DNA of 64,000 nucleotides from Procambarus clarkii (GCF_040958095.1 NC_091208.1:3147250-3211249); one strand, 5' to 3'. Positions 46,108-60,638 are shown, counted from the first letter of the stretch. The notes: generated by a model not told the origin, from the letters alone. Translations and numbers: made by a program.

Positions 46108-47252
46108 ACCTTGAGGTTACCTTGAGGTGCTTCTGGGGCTTAGCGTCTACGCGGCCCGGTCGTCGACCAGGCCTCCTGGTTGCTGGACTGATCAACCAGG
46201 CTGTTGGATGCGGCTGCTCGCAGCAAGACGTATGAGTCGCAGCCTGGTTGATCAGGTATCCTTTGGAGGTACTTATCCAGTTCTCTCTTGAACACTGTGA
46301 GGGGTCGGCCAGTTATGCCCCTTATGTGTAGCGGAAGCGTGTTGAACAGTCTCGGGCCTCTGATGTTGATAGAGTTCTCTCTCAGAGTACCTGTTGCACC
46401 TCTGCTTTTCAACGGGGGTATTCTGCACATCCTGCCATGTCTTCTGGTCTCATGTGTGCAGGTTTGGGACCTGCCCCTCTAACATTTTCCACGTGTAAAT
46501 TATTATATATCTCTCCCGCCTGCGCTCAAGGGAGTACAGATTTAGGCTCTTTAGTCGGTCCCAAGAGTTTAGGTGTTTTACTGAGTGAATTCTAGCAGTA
46601 TAGGATCTCTGCACGCTCTCCAGGTCGGCAATTTCTCCAGCTTTGAAAGGGGCTGTCATTGTGCAGCAGTACTCCACTCTAGAGAGCACAAGCGTTTTGA
46701 AAAGTGTCATCATCGGTATAGCATCTCTAGTGTGAAAAGTTCTTGTTATCCAACCTGTCATTTTTCTTGCAGTTGTGACGGCTACTTTATTGTGTTCTTT
46801 AAAGGTATGGTCTTCCGACATGAGTACACCCAGATCCTTTACATTGCCTTTTCGTTCTATGTCATGATTTGCCTGAGTTTTGTACGTTGTTACCGTTTTA
46901 ATATTTTCATTTTTTCCGTAGCGCATGAGCTGGAACTTATCTTCGTTAAACAACATATTATTTTCTGTAGCCCATAGAAAGACTTGATCCACATCTGACT
47001 GGAGGTTTGCTGTGTCCTCTATGTTGCCTACTCTCATGAAGATACTAGTGTCATCTACAAAGGATGATACAGTGCTATAGGTTGTGTTCTTGTCTATGTC
47101 CGACATGAGGATGAGAAAAAGTACTGGAGCAAGCACAGTACCCTGGGGGACTGAGCTCTTCACGGTTGATGGGCTAGATTTTATTTTGTTGACTATTACA
47201 CATTGGGTTCTGTTGGTCAGGAAATTGTAGATCCATCTGCCTATTTTTTTTT
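46108..47252 (-). mobile_element. L2-like LINE, 5'-truncated, nested in the ORF1 above
   Basis: The insertion lies between two copies of acat (46104-46107 and 47253-47256). Its 3' end is on the left and consists of two tandem copies of an 11-bp motif (accttgaggtt, accttgaggtg), as in L2/CR1-type 3' tails. Its 3' region contains aggcctggtcgacgaccggg and ccgcg, matching the tail of SINE-1. The coding part begins inside the reverse transcriptase, so most of the element was never copied. Confidence 0.85.
46140..47240 (-). pseudogene. Reverse transcriptase C-terminal half of the L2-like LINE
   Basis: From about 47240 the frame gives IGRWIYNFLTNRTQ, then SSVPQGTVLAPVLFLILM and the catalytic box FVDDTSIF. 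Thumb sequence follows (LATENNMLF-like, DLGVLMSEDHTF, RVEYCCTM). A one-base shift near 46455 moves to the frame ending with PLHIRGITGRPLTVFKREL and YLQRIPDQPGC, the C-terminal signature (FK..LD..L..IPDQP) of L2/CR1-group elements. Confidence 0.83.
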
Positions 47253-49157
47253 ACATTGCAGGAGTGACCCAACGACATCAAACAGGAAGGCACGGACATC
47301 CTCTTCTTCTTTTATAGTGAGGAGGAAGTCGACAAACTTCTGTTTCTCAGCGCCAATTTCTCCAACCAACACCTTCGTCTCAACTTCCCACGCCAGTACC
47401 TGGCTGAACACTCTGTCGTTATTCATGATCTCAGCCAATGGATCGTGAAACAAGATGAAGCTGATGAAAGAGCGTTCATGCACGACTTCAAGGAATCAAA
47501 CCCGGACTTAGGGCTTCACGAAGCTCACTTCTTCAACAGAAATCTCTCCCTGAAGCTGACCTTCGAGACAGTAGCTGCGGCTACTATGGCTACCAGAAAT
47601 GGTGTTTACAGCTTTGGTATTCACATTCCGTCATTCAGTGTGAAGATGGAACGTTTTCACATCGTCAACCAGTGCCTCCGGTGCTAGGAGTACACCCACT
47701 CCACCAGCAAATGTACCCAGCGTATTCAGAAGTGTAGCCTCTGCTCAGCTGACCACCATTACTCCATCTGCAAGTCTGAAACACTATGCTGTTTGCTGTG
47801 CAAAGGCGACCATCCGGCAATCTCCATACGTTGTCCTCATAGACAAGACGTCATTAAAAACATGGAGAAATCCACATCTTCAACCGGAGCCAGTACCTCG
47901 GAAGCACCAAGCCAATCAGCGACCACCTCTACTTCAGGTTTCAACGCCCAAGCCGCCATTTTCCCGGAGCTTCCGGGAGGACGTCCCACTGCTACTACCA
48001 GCCAATGGGGAGCCAGCTCCCAAATGCCAACATGCGATTCGTCGAGCCAGCCATCACCCCCGGCCCACACCGACCAACCACTGAACAGCACAGTTCAAGC
48101 ATTAACATCGGCGGCCAGCATGATAGCTTGCAATAACCCCCAGGAATACGTAAGAATATTAAATATTCTATACAAAGCAAATGGTCTTCCAGCTTTCATA
48201 GTTCCAGAGGAAGTTTTCACCAACACCACTTCAAGTTCTCAAGACACAGTCTCGGTCCCTGACATCACCGTGAACGCCGCCGTGCTCACGGATGTACTAT
48301 CAACAGCAAAGCCTGCTCCTCCAGCAACTTCATCACAAGCCACCCAGACGCCGACGCCTCCTCTATCGATTACTTCTACAGTTTCACCTCTCGTGTGCGA
48401 ACCCTCTCAACGTCCTAAATCAGCTGCAACTCCCATTAACCCTCAACAGGCAAGAACTTGACCCTCAAGATTCACTGCATCTACTTCTGAGTCAGCTGAC
48501 TCATCAGATGAGGACGTCTCGGTGGGAACACCACCTCCTCCACTGAAGCAGCCCTACACAACTGAAGATTTCCTGCTGGAAGCTACCTCCAACGATAGCC
48601 TCACCGTATCAACACGAAGCAAGACCAACAAACAGGCCAGGAGGCCAGGGAAGAAGAAAAACACCGACGATCTGCGCCCGAGTAAATCAAGGAATCAGTA
48701 GAACACCAACGCAAAGCTGAAAAGAACACCGCGACGAGAAGCCCTGCCTCCTACAAGACACATCAGCGAGCACCCATGAGAACTCCACTCTACCACCAAA
48801 CCGCAGCATCAGCTGCAATTCTTACCCACGGTGGTTGGGCCACCGATCTTTCATCTCCCCTCTTCACCTCGTCTCCAGTTCCACGCTCAAGATTTCTGCA
48901 TCCTCTCTCCTGTCTTAAACCCCCTGCTTGCCTGCTCTTGGGTTTTTTAATCGGTTAAAGTCCAATTATGCAATTCTATATGAAGCACATACTTTTGTAG
49001 TGTATATTATACACATTAGACTTTAAAGTCTGCAGTGAGTGGGGATCACTTAGATGCTATGTACTGCAATGGTCGTTACGGTTGAGTGTGGGGGACACTT
49101 ACTACTGTATACTACTGTTCTGAGGCCAGTGGTTGTCACAGAAACTCACCTTTCATC

Positions 49158-49519
49158 AGGTGTTTCTTGTTGTTAGTGTTTTGGTCACGCTGGTGTTTCT
49201 TGTTGTTAGTGTTTTGGTCACGCTGGTGTTTCTTGTTGTTAGTGTTTTGGTCACACTGGTGTTTTTTGTTGTTGGTGTTTTGGTCACGCTGGTGTTTCTT
49301 GTTGATGGTGTTTTGGTCACGCTGGTGTTTCTTGTTGTTGGTGTTTTGGTCACGCTGGTGTTTCTTGTTGTTGGTGTTTTGGTCACGCTGGTGTTTCTTG
49401 TTGTTGGTGTTTTGGTCACGCTGGTGTTTCTTGTTGTTGGTGTTTTGGTCACGCTGGTGTTTCTTGTTGTTAGTGTTTTGGTCATGCTGGTGTTTCTTGT
49501 TGTTAGTGTTTTGTTCAGG
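49158..49519. repeat. 33-bp minisatellite, GTCACGC type, ~11 units
   Basis: Eleven units of the same repeat, directly after the M4 flank and before two GGCCAC-type units and a CRE array. Confidence 0.92.
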
Positions 49520-49569
49520 TGGCCACAGATCACTAAGCATAGAGCCAGCAGGTGGCCACAGTGTACTTA

Positions 49570-50196
49570 ATCCCAGTGACGTCATGCACTAAGCAGGACC
49601 CCAGTGACGTTATGCACTAAGCAGGACCCCAGTGACGTCATGCACTAATACAGGACCCCAGTGACGTCATGCACTAAGCACGACCCCAGTGACGTCGTGC
49701 CCTAAGCAGGACCCCAGTGACGTCATGCACTAATACAGGACCCCAGTGACGTCGTGTACTAAACAGGATCCCATTGACGTCATGCACTAAAGAGGGCCAC
49801 AGTGACGTTATGCACTAAGCAGGACCCCAGTGATGTCATGCACTAAGCAGGACCCCAGTGGTGTCATGCACTAATAAAGGACCCCAGTGACGTCATGCAC
49901 TAAGCAGGACCGCATTGACGTCATGCACTAATACAGGACCCCAGTGACGTCGTGCACTAAATAGGATCCCATTGACGTCATGCACTAAAGAGGGCCACAG
50001 TGACGTTATGCACTAAGCAGGACCCCAGTGATGTCAAGCACTAAGCAGGACCCCAGTGATGTCATGCACTAATACAGGACCCCAGTGACGTCATGCACTA
50101 AGCAGGACCCCAGTGACGTCATGCACTAATACAGCTAGGACCCCAGTGACGTCATGCACTAAGCAGGACCCGAGTGACGTCATGTACTAAGCAGGA
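49570..50196. repeat. 28-bp CRE-containing repeat, ~22 units
   Basis: The longest CRE array, with about 22 units at 28-30 bp. Most contain TGACGTCA; decayed forms include tgatgtca, tgacgttat and tgacgtcgt. A multi-unit block (taatacagga, gtcgtg, ttgacgtcat, gagggccacag) appears twice, near 49720-49810 and 49925-50005, showing block duplication. Confidence 0.92.
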
Positions 50197-50411
50197 CCGC
50201 TCGTGAATGTGAGGACTCTGACATGCGAATGGACTCACTGCTCTGTGCAGTGATCATTGTAAGGCACTGTTAAACACCTGCTTTCTGGTTGTTTATTGAA
50301 TTCAATAACAATATCTCAATATTTCTGCACTCAGGCAGACCATCACCTTTGAGTGCACTGCATCTGCAGGCACTGCAACCAGTTACAGGATAAGGTTTTG
50401 GGATAGGACTG

Positions 50412-52085
50412 GGACTCTTGTCTGTCACCCTTTTTGTATATTGGGACCACATTCGCCGCCTTCCGTATTTCTGGTAGGACTCCCGTCTACAGTGACCTAC
50501 TGTACACTATGGAGAGTGGCAAGCAGAGTGCCTCTGCACACTCTTTCAATATCCATGGTGAGATCCCGTCTGGACCAACAGCCTTTCTCACATCCAGATC
50601 CAACAGGTGTCTCTTGACCTCATCTTTCGTAATTTCGAACCCTTCCAAGGTCGCCTGGTTTACTGCCCCCTCTTGTTGAGTTCTTCACACACCTCTTTGT
50701 CATTCTCTGTATACCTGTCCTCTCCTGTTCTAAGTTTCATTACCTGTTCTTTCACTGTTGTTTTCCTCCTGATGTGACTGTGGAGTAGCTTTGGATCGGT
50801 CTTGGCTTTGCTTGCTATATCGTTTTCATAATTTTTCTCTGCTTCCCTTCTCACACTAACATACTCATTCCTGGTTCTCTGGAATCTCTCTCTGCTTTCT
50901 GGTGTTCTGTTATTTCGGAAGTTCCTCCACGCCCTTTTGTTCAGTACCTTTGCTTCCAAACATGCCCTGTTAAACCATGGATTCTTCTTTTGCTTCTCGG
51001 ATTTTTCACTTTGGGCCGGGATAAACCTATTTATTGCCTCCTGACACTTTTGGGTGACATAGTCCATTATGCCTTGTACCGACTTAGCTCTGAGGTCTGT
51101 GTTTCCCTGGTATATCCCTTAGGAAACTTCTCATCCCCTCATAATTCCCCTTTCGGTATGCCAGTTTTTTGTTTTCTAGTTCTTTTTGGGGGAAGATAAG
51201 TCCTAGCTCGACCAAGAACTCAAAGATCAATACACTGTGATCACTCATTCCTAAGAGTGCTTCCATCTTAACCTCCCTTATATCCCACTCATTAAGGGGA
51301 AATATCAGATCAAGCATAGCTGGTTCATCCTCCCCTCTCATTCTTGTCGGTCCCTTGATATGCTGGCTAAGAAAGTTTCTTGTTGCCGCGGCCAGCAGCT
51401 TAGCTCTCCATGTATCTGGTCCTCCATGCGGGTCTCTGTTCTCCCAGTCAATCTTCCCATGGTTGAAATCCCCCATGATTAGTAGTCCAGATCCATTCCT
51501 ACTAGCGAGAGACACTGTTCTCTCAATTATGTTAATGGTGGCCATGTTGTCTCTATCATATTCCTGTCTGGGTCTTCTGTCATTTGGTAGAAGGTTATAT
51601 ATGGTTGCGACTACAATTGTTTGTCCTCCAGTTGCTATTTTACCTGGTTTATAGTCACTGAAACCTTCACAGCCCTGAATAACCATTTTCTCAAAATCCC
51701 AGCCTTTTCTTACCAGCAGAGCTACACCACCACCTCCTCTTCCTTCTCTTTCTTCACAACACAGTAGTCCTGTGGGAACACTGCATTTGTTATGATTTTC
51801 GTTAGCTTGGTTTCTGTGAGTGCTATTATGTCTGGGTTTTCTTCAAGTACCCATTCTCCAAGTTCATCTGTTTTATTTGTAATCCCATCTATGTTAGTGT
51901 ACATTGCCTTGAGACTCACTTTCTTCTGTCCCTTCTCATGTTCTCTTCTTGGTGAGCGTTCTGCTGATGGGGGAAGCTGTTCCATGGGCGTGAGATGTGG
52001 GGTGGGTAACGGAGTCTCAGAGGATACTGGAGTGAGGGGTGGGGGGTCAATTGAAGGGGGGACAGGGAGGGTATGGGATATGGTA
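50412..52085 (-). pseudogene. CR1-type LINE copy D (spacer, endonuclease, linker)
   Basis: Begins with the proline-rich spacer (HTLPVPPSIDPPPLTPVS) and has the endonuclease in two frames (52114-51722 and 51686-51084; MYTNIDGITNK, LLIMGDFNHGKIDW, GMSDHSVLIFEF). The linker (51067-50660) and the first part of reverse transcriptase follow, ending at 50412 in cassette sequence. The join with copy C makes a fused frame in which about ten reverse-transcriptase residues precede the spacer. Confidence 0.82.
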
Positions 52086-54717
<2,632 letters not shown>

Positions 54718-54718
54718 A

Positions 54719-54736
54719 TGTGTGTGTCTGTGAGTA

Positions 54737-54800
<64 letters not shown>

Positions 54801-54828
54801 CGTGTGTGTGTGTCTGTGAGTATGTGTA
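54719..54828. repeat. (TG)n microsatellite, interrupted
   Basis: tg repeat with tctgtgagta interruptions, at the 3' side of CR1 copy A. Confidence 0.95.
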
Positions 54829-54930
54829 CTCACTTAGTTGTACTCACCTAGTTGTGTTTACGGGGGTTGAGCTCTGGCTCTTTGGTCCCGCCTCTCAACC
54901 GTCAATCAACAGGTGTACAGGTTCCTGAAC

Positions 54931-56691
54931 CTATTGGGCTCTATCATATCTACACTTGAAACTGTGTATGGAGTCAGCCTCCACCACATTGCTTCCTAAT
55001 GCATTCCATTTGTCAACCACTCTGACACTAAAAAAGTTCTTTCTAATATCTCTGTGGCTCATTTGGGCACTCAGTTTCCACCAGTGTCCCCTAGTGCGTG
55101 TGCCCCTTGTGTTAAATAGCCTATCTTTATCAACCCCGTCGATTCCCTTGAGAATCTTGAATGTGGTGATCATGTTCCCCCTAACTCTTCTGTCTTCCAA
55201 CGAAGTGAGGTTCAATTCCCGTAGTCTCTCCTTGTAGCTCATACCTCTCAGCTCGGGTACTAGTCTGGTGGCAAACCTTTGAACCTTTTCCAGTTTAGTC
55301 TTATCCTTGACTAGATATGGACTCCATGCTGGGGCTGCATACTCCAGGATTGGTCTGACATATGTGGTATATAATGTTCTGAAAGATTCCTTACACAAGT
55401 TTCTAAAGGCCGTTCTTATGTTAGCCAACCTGGCATATGCTCCTGATGTTATCCTCTTGATTTGAGCTTCAGGGGACAGGTCTAGCGTGATATCAACCCC
55501 CAGGTCTTTCTCTCTCTCTGACTCTTGAAGTATTTCATCTCCCAAGTGATACCGTGTATCTGGTCTCCTGCTTCCTACTCCTATCTTCATTACATTACAT
55601 TTGCTTGGGTTAAACTCTAACATCCATTTGTTCGACCATTCCTGCAGCTTGTCCAGGTCTTCTTGAAGCCTCAAGCTGTCCTCCTCTGTCTTAATCCTTA
55701 TCATAATTTTGGCGTCGTCAGCAAACATTGAGAGGAATGAGTCTATACCCTCTGGGAGATCATTTACGTATATCAGAAACAGGATAGGTCCGATAACAGA
55801 GCCCTGTGGGACTCCACTGGTGACTTCCCGCCATTCTGAGGTCTCACCCCTCACTATAACTCTCTGCTTCCTATTGCTTAGGTACTCCCTTATCCACTGG
55901 AGCGCCCTACCAGTTACTCCTGCCTGTTTCTCCAGCTTATGCATCAACCTTTTATGGGGTACTGTGTCAAAGGCTTTCCGACAGTCCAAAAGAATGCAGT
56001 CCGCCCATCCTTCTCTTTCTTGCTTAATCTTTGTCACCTGATCATAGAATTCTATCAAGCCTGTAAGGCAAGATTTACCCTCCCTGAACCCATGTTGATG
56101 GGTTGTCACGAAGTCTCTTCTCTCCAGATGTGTTACTAGGTTTTTTCTCACAATCTTCTCCATCACCTTGCATGGTATACAAGCTAAGGACACTGGCCTG
56201 TAGTTCAGTGCCTCTTGTCTGTCACCCTTTTTAAATATTGGTACTACATTAGCAGTCTTCCATACTTCTGGTAGGTCTCCCGTTTCCAGTGACCTACTAT
56301 ACACTATGGAGAGTGGCAAGCTAAGTGCTCCTGCACACTCTTTCAATACCCATGGTGAGATTCCATCCGGCCCAACAGCTTTTCTCACATCCAGCTCCAA
56401 TAGGTGCTTCTTGACCTCATCTCTTGTAATTTCGAACCTTTCCAAGGTCACCTGGTTTGCTGCCACCTCTCCTAGCACCGTGACTTCTCCCTGTTCTATT
56501 GTAAAGACCTCCTGGAACCTTTTGTTGAGTTCTTCACACACCTCTTTGTCATTCTCTGTGTACCTGTCCTCACCCACCCTAAGTTTCATCACTGTTGTCT
56601 TCCTCCTGATGTGACTGTGTAGTAGCTTTGTTTCGGTCTTGGCTTTGTTAGCTATATCATTTTCATACCTTTTCTCAGCTGCTCTTCTCAC
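54931..56691 (-). pseudogene. CR1-type LINE ORF2, reverse transcriptase part (copy A)
   Basis: A 586-residue open frame: the linker ends in KAVGPDGISPWVLKECA, then palm motifs [56 protein letters not shown] and the catalytic FADD ([10 protein letters not shown]). The thumb (KCNVMKIG, EKDLGVDI) and the CR1-type C-terminal region (TTYVRPILEYAAPAWSPY) follow. All catalytic aspartates are present. A nonsense codon just upstream (about 56698, where related copies have Tyr) cuts it off from the endonuclease. Confidence 0.87.
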
Positions 56692-56806
56692 ACTAACTTA
56701 CTCGTTCCTGGTTCTCTGTTATCTCTTTCTGCTTTCAGGTGTTCTGTTATTTCGGAAGTTCCTCCATGCCCTTTTGTTCAGCTCCTTTGCTTTCATACAT
56801 TCCCTA

Positions 56807-57760
56807 TTAAACCACAGATTCTTCTTTTGCTTCTCTGTTTTTTTCCTGTCGGGCTGGGACAAACCTGCTTACAGCCTCCTGGCATTTTTGGGTGACATAG
56901 TCCAGCATGTCTTGTACAGACTTGGTTCCGAGTTCTGTGTCCCAATGTATATCCCATAGGAATTTATTCATCTCCTCATAGTTTCCCTTTCGGTATGCCA
57001 GCCCTTTGTTTCCCAGTTCTTTTTTGGGGGTGATAATTCCTAGCTCAACCAGGTACTCAAAGCTCAATACACTATGATCACTTATTCCCAAGGGGGCTTC
57101 CAACTTAACTTCCCTTATATCCGACTCATTTAGGGTAAATATCAGATCAAGCAAGGCTGGTTCATCCCCTCCTCTCGTTCTTGTTGGTCCCTTGACGTGT
57201 GGACTTAGAAAGTTTCTTGTTGCCACATCCAGCAGCTTAGCTCTCCATGTGTCTGGGCCTCCATGTGGGTCTCTGTTCCCCCAATCTATCTTTCCATGGT
57301 TGAAGTCTCCCATGATTAGTAGCCTGGATCCGTTCCTGCTAGCCACAGAAGCTGCTCTCTCTATTATATTGATGGTGGCCAAGTTGTTTCTATCATATTC
57401 CTGTCTGGGTCTTCTGACATTCGGTGGGGGGTTATATATGACTACTACTATAATTTTCTGTCCTCCAGTTGCTATGGTGCCTGATATGTAGTCACTGAAA
57501 CCTTCACAGTTCTGAAATACCATCTCTTCGAAACTCCAACCTTCTCTTAGTAGCAAAGCTACACCACCTCCTCCTCTCCCTTCTCTCTCTTTCCTCACTA
57601 CATAGTAGCCCTGTGGAAACACTGCGTTTGTTATGGTGTTTGTTAGCTTTGTTTCTGTGAGTGCTATTATGTCTGGGTTTTCTTCTAGTGCCCATTCTCC
57701 GAGTTCACTTGTTTTATTAGTAATTCCATCTATGTTAGTGTACATTGTCTTGAAGCTCAC
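56807..57760 (-). pseudogene. CR1-type LINE ORF2, endonuclease part (copy A)
   Basis: 317 residues carry a complete APE-type endonuclease: MYTNIDGITNKTSELGEW and PDIIALTETKL (metal-binding Asn and Glu), GGGGVALLLREGW, RLLIMGDFNHGKIDW (GDFN), EPALLDLIFTLNESDI and the SDH box (GISDHSVLSFEY). The frame ends after PARQEKN because one extra T in a poly-T run (about 56840) shifts it. Without that shift it would continue to the linker and reverse transcriptase. Confidence 0.85.
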
Positions 57761-58239
57761 TTTCTTCAGTTCATTTTCTTGTCCCTTTCTTGGCGACCAT
57801 TCTGCTGGTGTGGGAAGCTTTTCAGTGGGTGAGATGATCTATGAGGTGGTTTGCAGGGTTTCAGGGGAGTTTGGGGTGAGGGGTGGGGGTTTCATGGAAG
57901 GGGGGACTGGTAGGGTGTGGTTAAGGAGATAGGGGGGACATGGAGGATACGGGGTGAGGGGGGAGGAGGGATAGGGAGGGTATGGGATGAAGGGGGAGGA
58001 GGGACAGGGGGGGAAAGGTGGGAGGGGGGACATGATGGGAATGGGGAAGGGATGACATTGTAAGAATGGGGTGGGGGTGGGGGGAGGGAGGGTTGGGTGG
58101 GGGCTGGTAGGGTGAGGGGAGGGGAGGGTTTCTATGCAGAGGAGGGTGGTGTTGTTGCCCTCCCCTCTGGTGTTGCTGGGATGCTGGTTTTGGGTTTGCC
58201 TCTTGTCTCTAGGACTGTTGTGTTGGGGGCTGTGATTTC

Positions 58240-58968
58240 CTAGTTTGCTTCTCCCTCCCTGCGCTTCCTTCTTGCCTCTGCTGCCCTGGCTCTCTCCTCC
58301 TTCGTCCTGTCCCTCTGCAGGAATACTTTCTTGTATCCCTCCACATGCTGCAGTCGACTCTTCCTTTCGAGAATATCCTCCTTCATGGTTTCGTTTGTAA
58401 ACACCACCTTTACAAGTCGGTTTCTGTCCTTGTTGTACCAGCCCAACTTGAAAACCTTCTCAATGTGTTGTTCAGCCCCTTCCATCTGTAACCCCTTCAG
58501 TAGCCCCTGTACTGCCACTCTATCCTTGCTATTCCATTCTTGCCTGTTGGATCCTTCCTGTTCTTTAATGCCTACAACTACCACTGATCTTTTTCTCTCC
58601 AGCAGCTGAGTGGTGCATCTTGCTGCTTCCTGTGAGGTGGCTGCTTGCATCGCTACCTCCCTCACTGTGTCCATTGCTTCTGAGCTCTTTTTCAGTATGT
58701 CTGCAAATGTTTCAGGTACAGAGGCATTTCCTTCCAATGTAACATTCCCACCTTCCCTTTGGATGATAATCTGATGCTCGGTCTTTTTATTTTTTTCTGT
58801 GAGGGATTTGATCTCCTCTCTTGCTGATGTCAGCTCACTTTGCAGGTTGTTAATTGTAATCCTCATTTCCTGCATCTCCTTCCTGAATCCCTCTAGAACT
58901 TGGGTTAACATGTCCCTCGTTTGATCAATTTGGCTGTTCCCTGTGTCCCTGTTGCGTCCACGTGCCAT
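58240..58968 (-). CDS. CR1-type LINE ORF1 protein (copy A)
   Basis: An open frame of 242 residues from an ATG (MARGRNRDTGNSQ). Residues 15-75 form a coiled coil rich in Gln, Glu and Leu. An RRM-like fold follows (RSVVVVGIKEQEG at about 130, then VEKVFKLGWYN-like and RLVKVVFTNE strands). The end is very basic (ERARAAEARRKRREGE). This is the usual plan of LINE ORF1 proteins, which coat element RNA as oligomers. No zinc knuckle is seen. The frame is intact, but the partner ORF2 is broken. Confidence 0.82.
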   Translation of the reverse strand: MARGRNRDTGNSQIDQTRDMLTQVLEGFRKEMQEMRITINNLQSELTSAREEIKSLTEKNKKTEHQIIIQREGGNVTLEGNASVPETFADILKKSSEAMDTVREVAMQAATSQEAARCTTQLLERKRSVVVVGIKEQEGSNRQEWNSKDRVAVQGLLKGLQMEGAEQHIEKVFKLGWYNKDRNRLVKVVFTNETMKEDILERKSRLQHVEGYKKVFLQRDRTKEERARAAEARRKRREGEAN

Positions 58969-59623
58969 GTTGCCCTTGTCAAGAGAGAGAGAGCAAGAGA
59001 GAGAGCAAGAATAGTCCTAGTGTGAGTGGGTGTGGTGGGGGGGGGGGGAGTGTTTTGGGAGAGTGGTGGTGGGGGGGGGGGGGGGGGAGTGTGTTGGGGG
59101 AGTGAGATGGTGGGTTAAGAGATGGGTGAGGTGTAGTCTTCAGATTACGGCGGGTGGGGGAGGATTAGCGGCTTATCTGGGTTCCCAGTGAGCTCACAGT
59201 TGCTGTCCCTGTTACCTGTCTACCACGATTGTATTATTACGATTGTATTATTGAATGGAATGCAATAGTGTCTATGATATGATATTATATAAACCTTGTA
59301 CACTGCTGGAGACTTATGAGAGACACTTACCAGCCAGCCTCCCACAAGCACTCTAGGTGAATACACGGCGTGTCGTCGGTAATCCTGTGAGGTCTTCAGG
59401 TCTCCACTTGTGTCCCTGCTGATGCGACTGATGCTTCCTCAAGATGTCGATATTCACTAGCTATCTTCTCTAAATTCACTAAGATAATTCACCACGAGAT
59501 GTGATCAATGTGTTGCATAACAATGCCACTGTTCAATTTACACTGTCCCAATTCTCACTGCACAGTACACCCGCTCCCTTGAACCCTATTGTTCCCACGG
59601 TTAACGCGACCGCTGACCCTACA

Positions 59624-59653
59624 CGTCTGTGTGTGTGTGTCTGTGAGTATGTG

Positions 59654-59714
<61 letters not shown>

Positions 59715-59730
59715 CTCTCTGAGTATGTTT
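59624..59730. repeat. (TG)n microsatellite, interrupted
   Basis: tg repeat with tctgtgagta and tctctctgag interruptions, between the 5' region of CR1 copy A and the AT-rich spacer. The same interruption motif as at 54.72 kb suggests it is the tail of another CR1 insertion. Confidence 0.95.
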
Positions 59731-60124
59731 CAGTGTTTTTGTAGGGGGGGGAGAGGAAGAGCAGGATTTAGGCCTTGATTAGCAATATAAAATCATAAAA
59801 AATATATTATTTTTTTTTTTAATTTTAAAGATGTAAATAAATTTTAACACATATAACGTTACTATTGTCTTTTTTTATATAAATATGTTATTTATATACA
59901 AAGAAGCATACGAAACTGGCATTTAGAGATAAATGTAAAAAATTTTGAGTGAACATTATATACACAAAACTTTTATGTTGATCGGAATTATATAAATACT
60001 GTGTAATACCGTGGACGTCACTATTGTTAGAGTGATGGGGACAATTAGCTACTGTGTACCGTGTTCAGAGGCCAGTAGTTGTCAAAGAAACTAACTATTC
60101 AACAGGTGTTTCTTATTTTTAGTG

Positions 60125-60412
60125 TTTTGGTCAGGTGACCACAGAGCAGTAAGCCTAGAGCCAGCAGGTGGCCACAATGTACTAAACCTAGCGCCAGCAG
60201 GTGGCCACAGAGCAATAAGACTCAAGCCAGCAGGTGGCCACAGAGCAGCAAGCCTAGAGCCAGCAGGTGGCCACAGAGCAGCAAGCTTAGAGTCAGTAGG
60301 TGGCCACAGAGCACTAAGCTTAGAGCCAGTAGGTGGCTACAGCGTACTAAACCTAAAGCCTGCAGGTGGTAACAGAGCACTTAGCCTAGAGCTAACAGGT
60401 AGCCACAACGGA
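60125..60412. repeat. 33-bp minisatellite, GGCCAC type, ~8-9 units
   Basis: Follows M4 and leads into M6 (acggaagaaaaccggc) exactly as in the other cassettes. Confidence 0.9.
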
Positions 60413-60569
60413 AGAAAACCGGCTTAAAAATACAGTCCCCCACATTACATTAATGTTATATTAGTTACTCAGGTTTGTATATGACGAAGACTCAGTGTAA
60501 TAAAGTAATTTTAACATCAATTTATGTAAATGCTGATTTAATGTTTTCCCAACTACATTTGAGATATAT

Positions 60570-60624
60570 ACAAGAGTTGTTACATTCTTGTACAGCCACT
60601 AGTACGCGTAGCGTTTCGGGCAGG
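60570..60624 (-). mobile_element. SINE-2 3' tail fragment, reverse orientation
   Basis: The reverse complement reads cctgcccgaaacgctacgcg followed by tagtggctgtacaagaatg and the tail. It matches the 3' end of SINE-2, so this is a 5'-truncated antisense copy. Confidence 0.8.
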
Positions 60625-60638
60625 TCCGTGGTGTAGAA

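Larger units (their letters stand above)
46019..48730 (+). pseudogene. LINE ORF1 (Jockey/I group) with three zinc knuckles, interrupted
   Basis: The frame opens with ATG at 46019 (MRHKRYKIRGTALNEQPFS). It is interrupted from 46108 to 47252 by an antisense LINE and resumes at 47253. The main part (47445-48461) is one frame broken only by TAG at 47685-47687 inside the first of three Cys/His knuckles: CLRC, CSLCSADHHYSIC and CCLLCKGDHPAISIRC. A long Ser/Thr/Pro-rich tail follows. Such knuckle triplets are usual in ORF1 of Jockey and I-type LINEs, where the protein binds element RNA. ORF2 is absent; sequence fades into AT-rich cassette DNA at about 48955. Confidence 0.82.
54820..59620 (-). mobile_element. 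CR1-type LINE copy A (nearly full length)
   Basis: Minus-strand order: G/A-rich 5' region (59620-58970), ORF1 (58968-58240), proline-coding spacer (58240-57770), endonuclease (57760-56807), reverse transcriptase (56691-54931) and a 3' end running into (TG)n. Only a few lesions separate it from an intact element: an extra T in a poly-T run at about 56839-56845 and two nonsense codons near 56698 and 56720. It is the best preserved of four CR1 pieces in the cluster. Confidence 0.88.
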
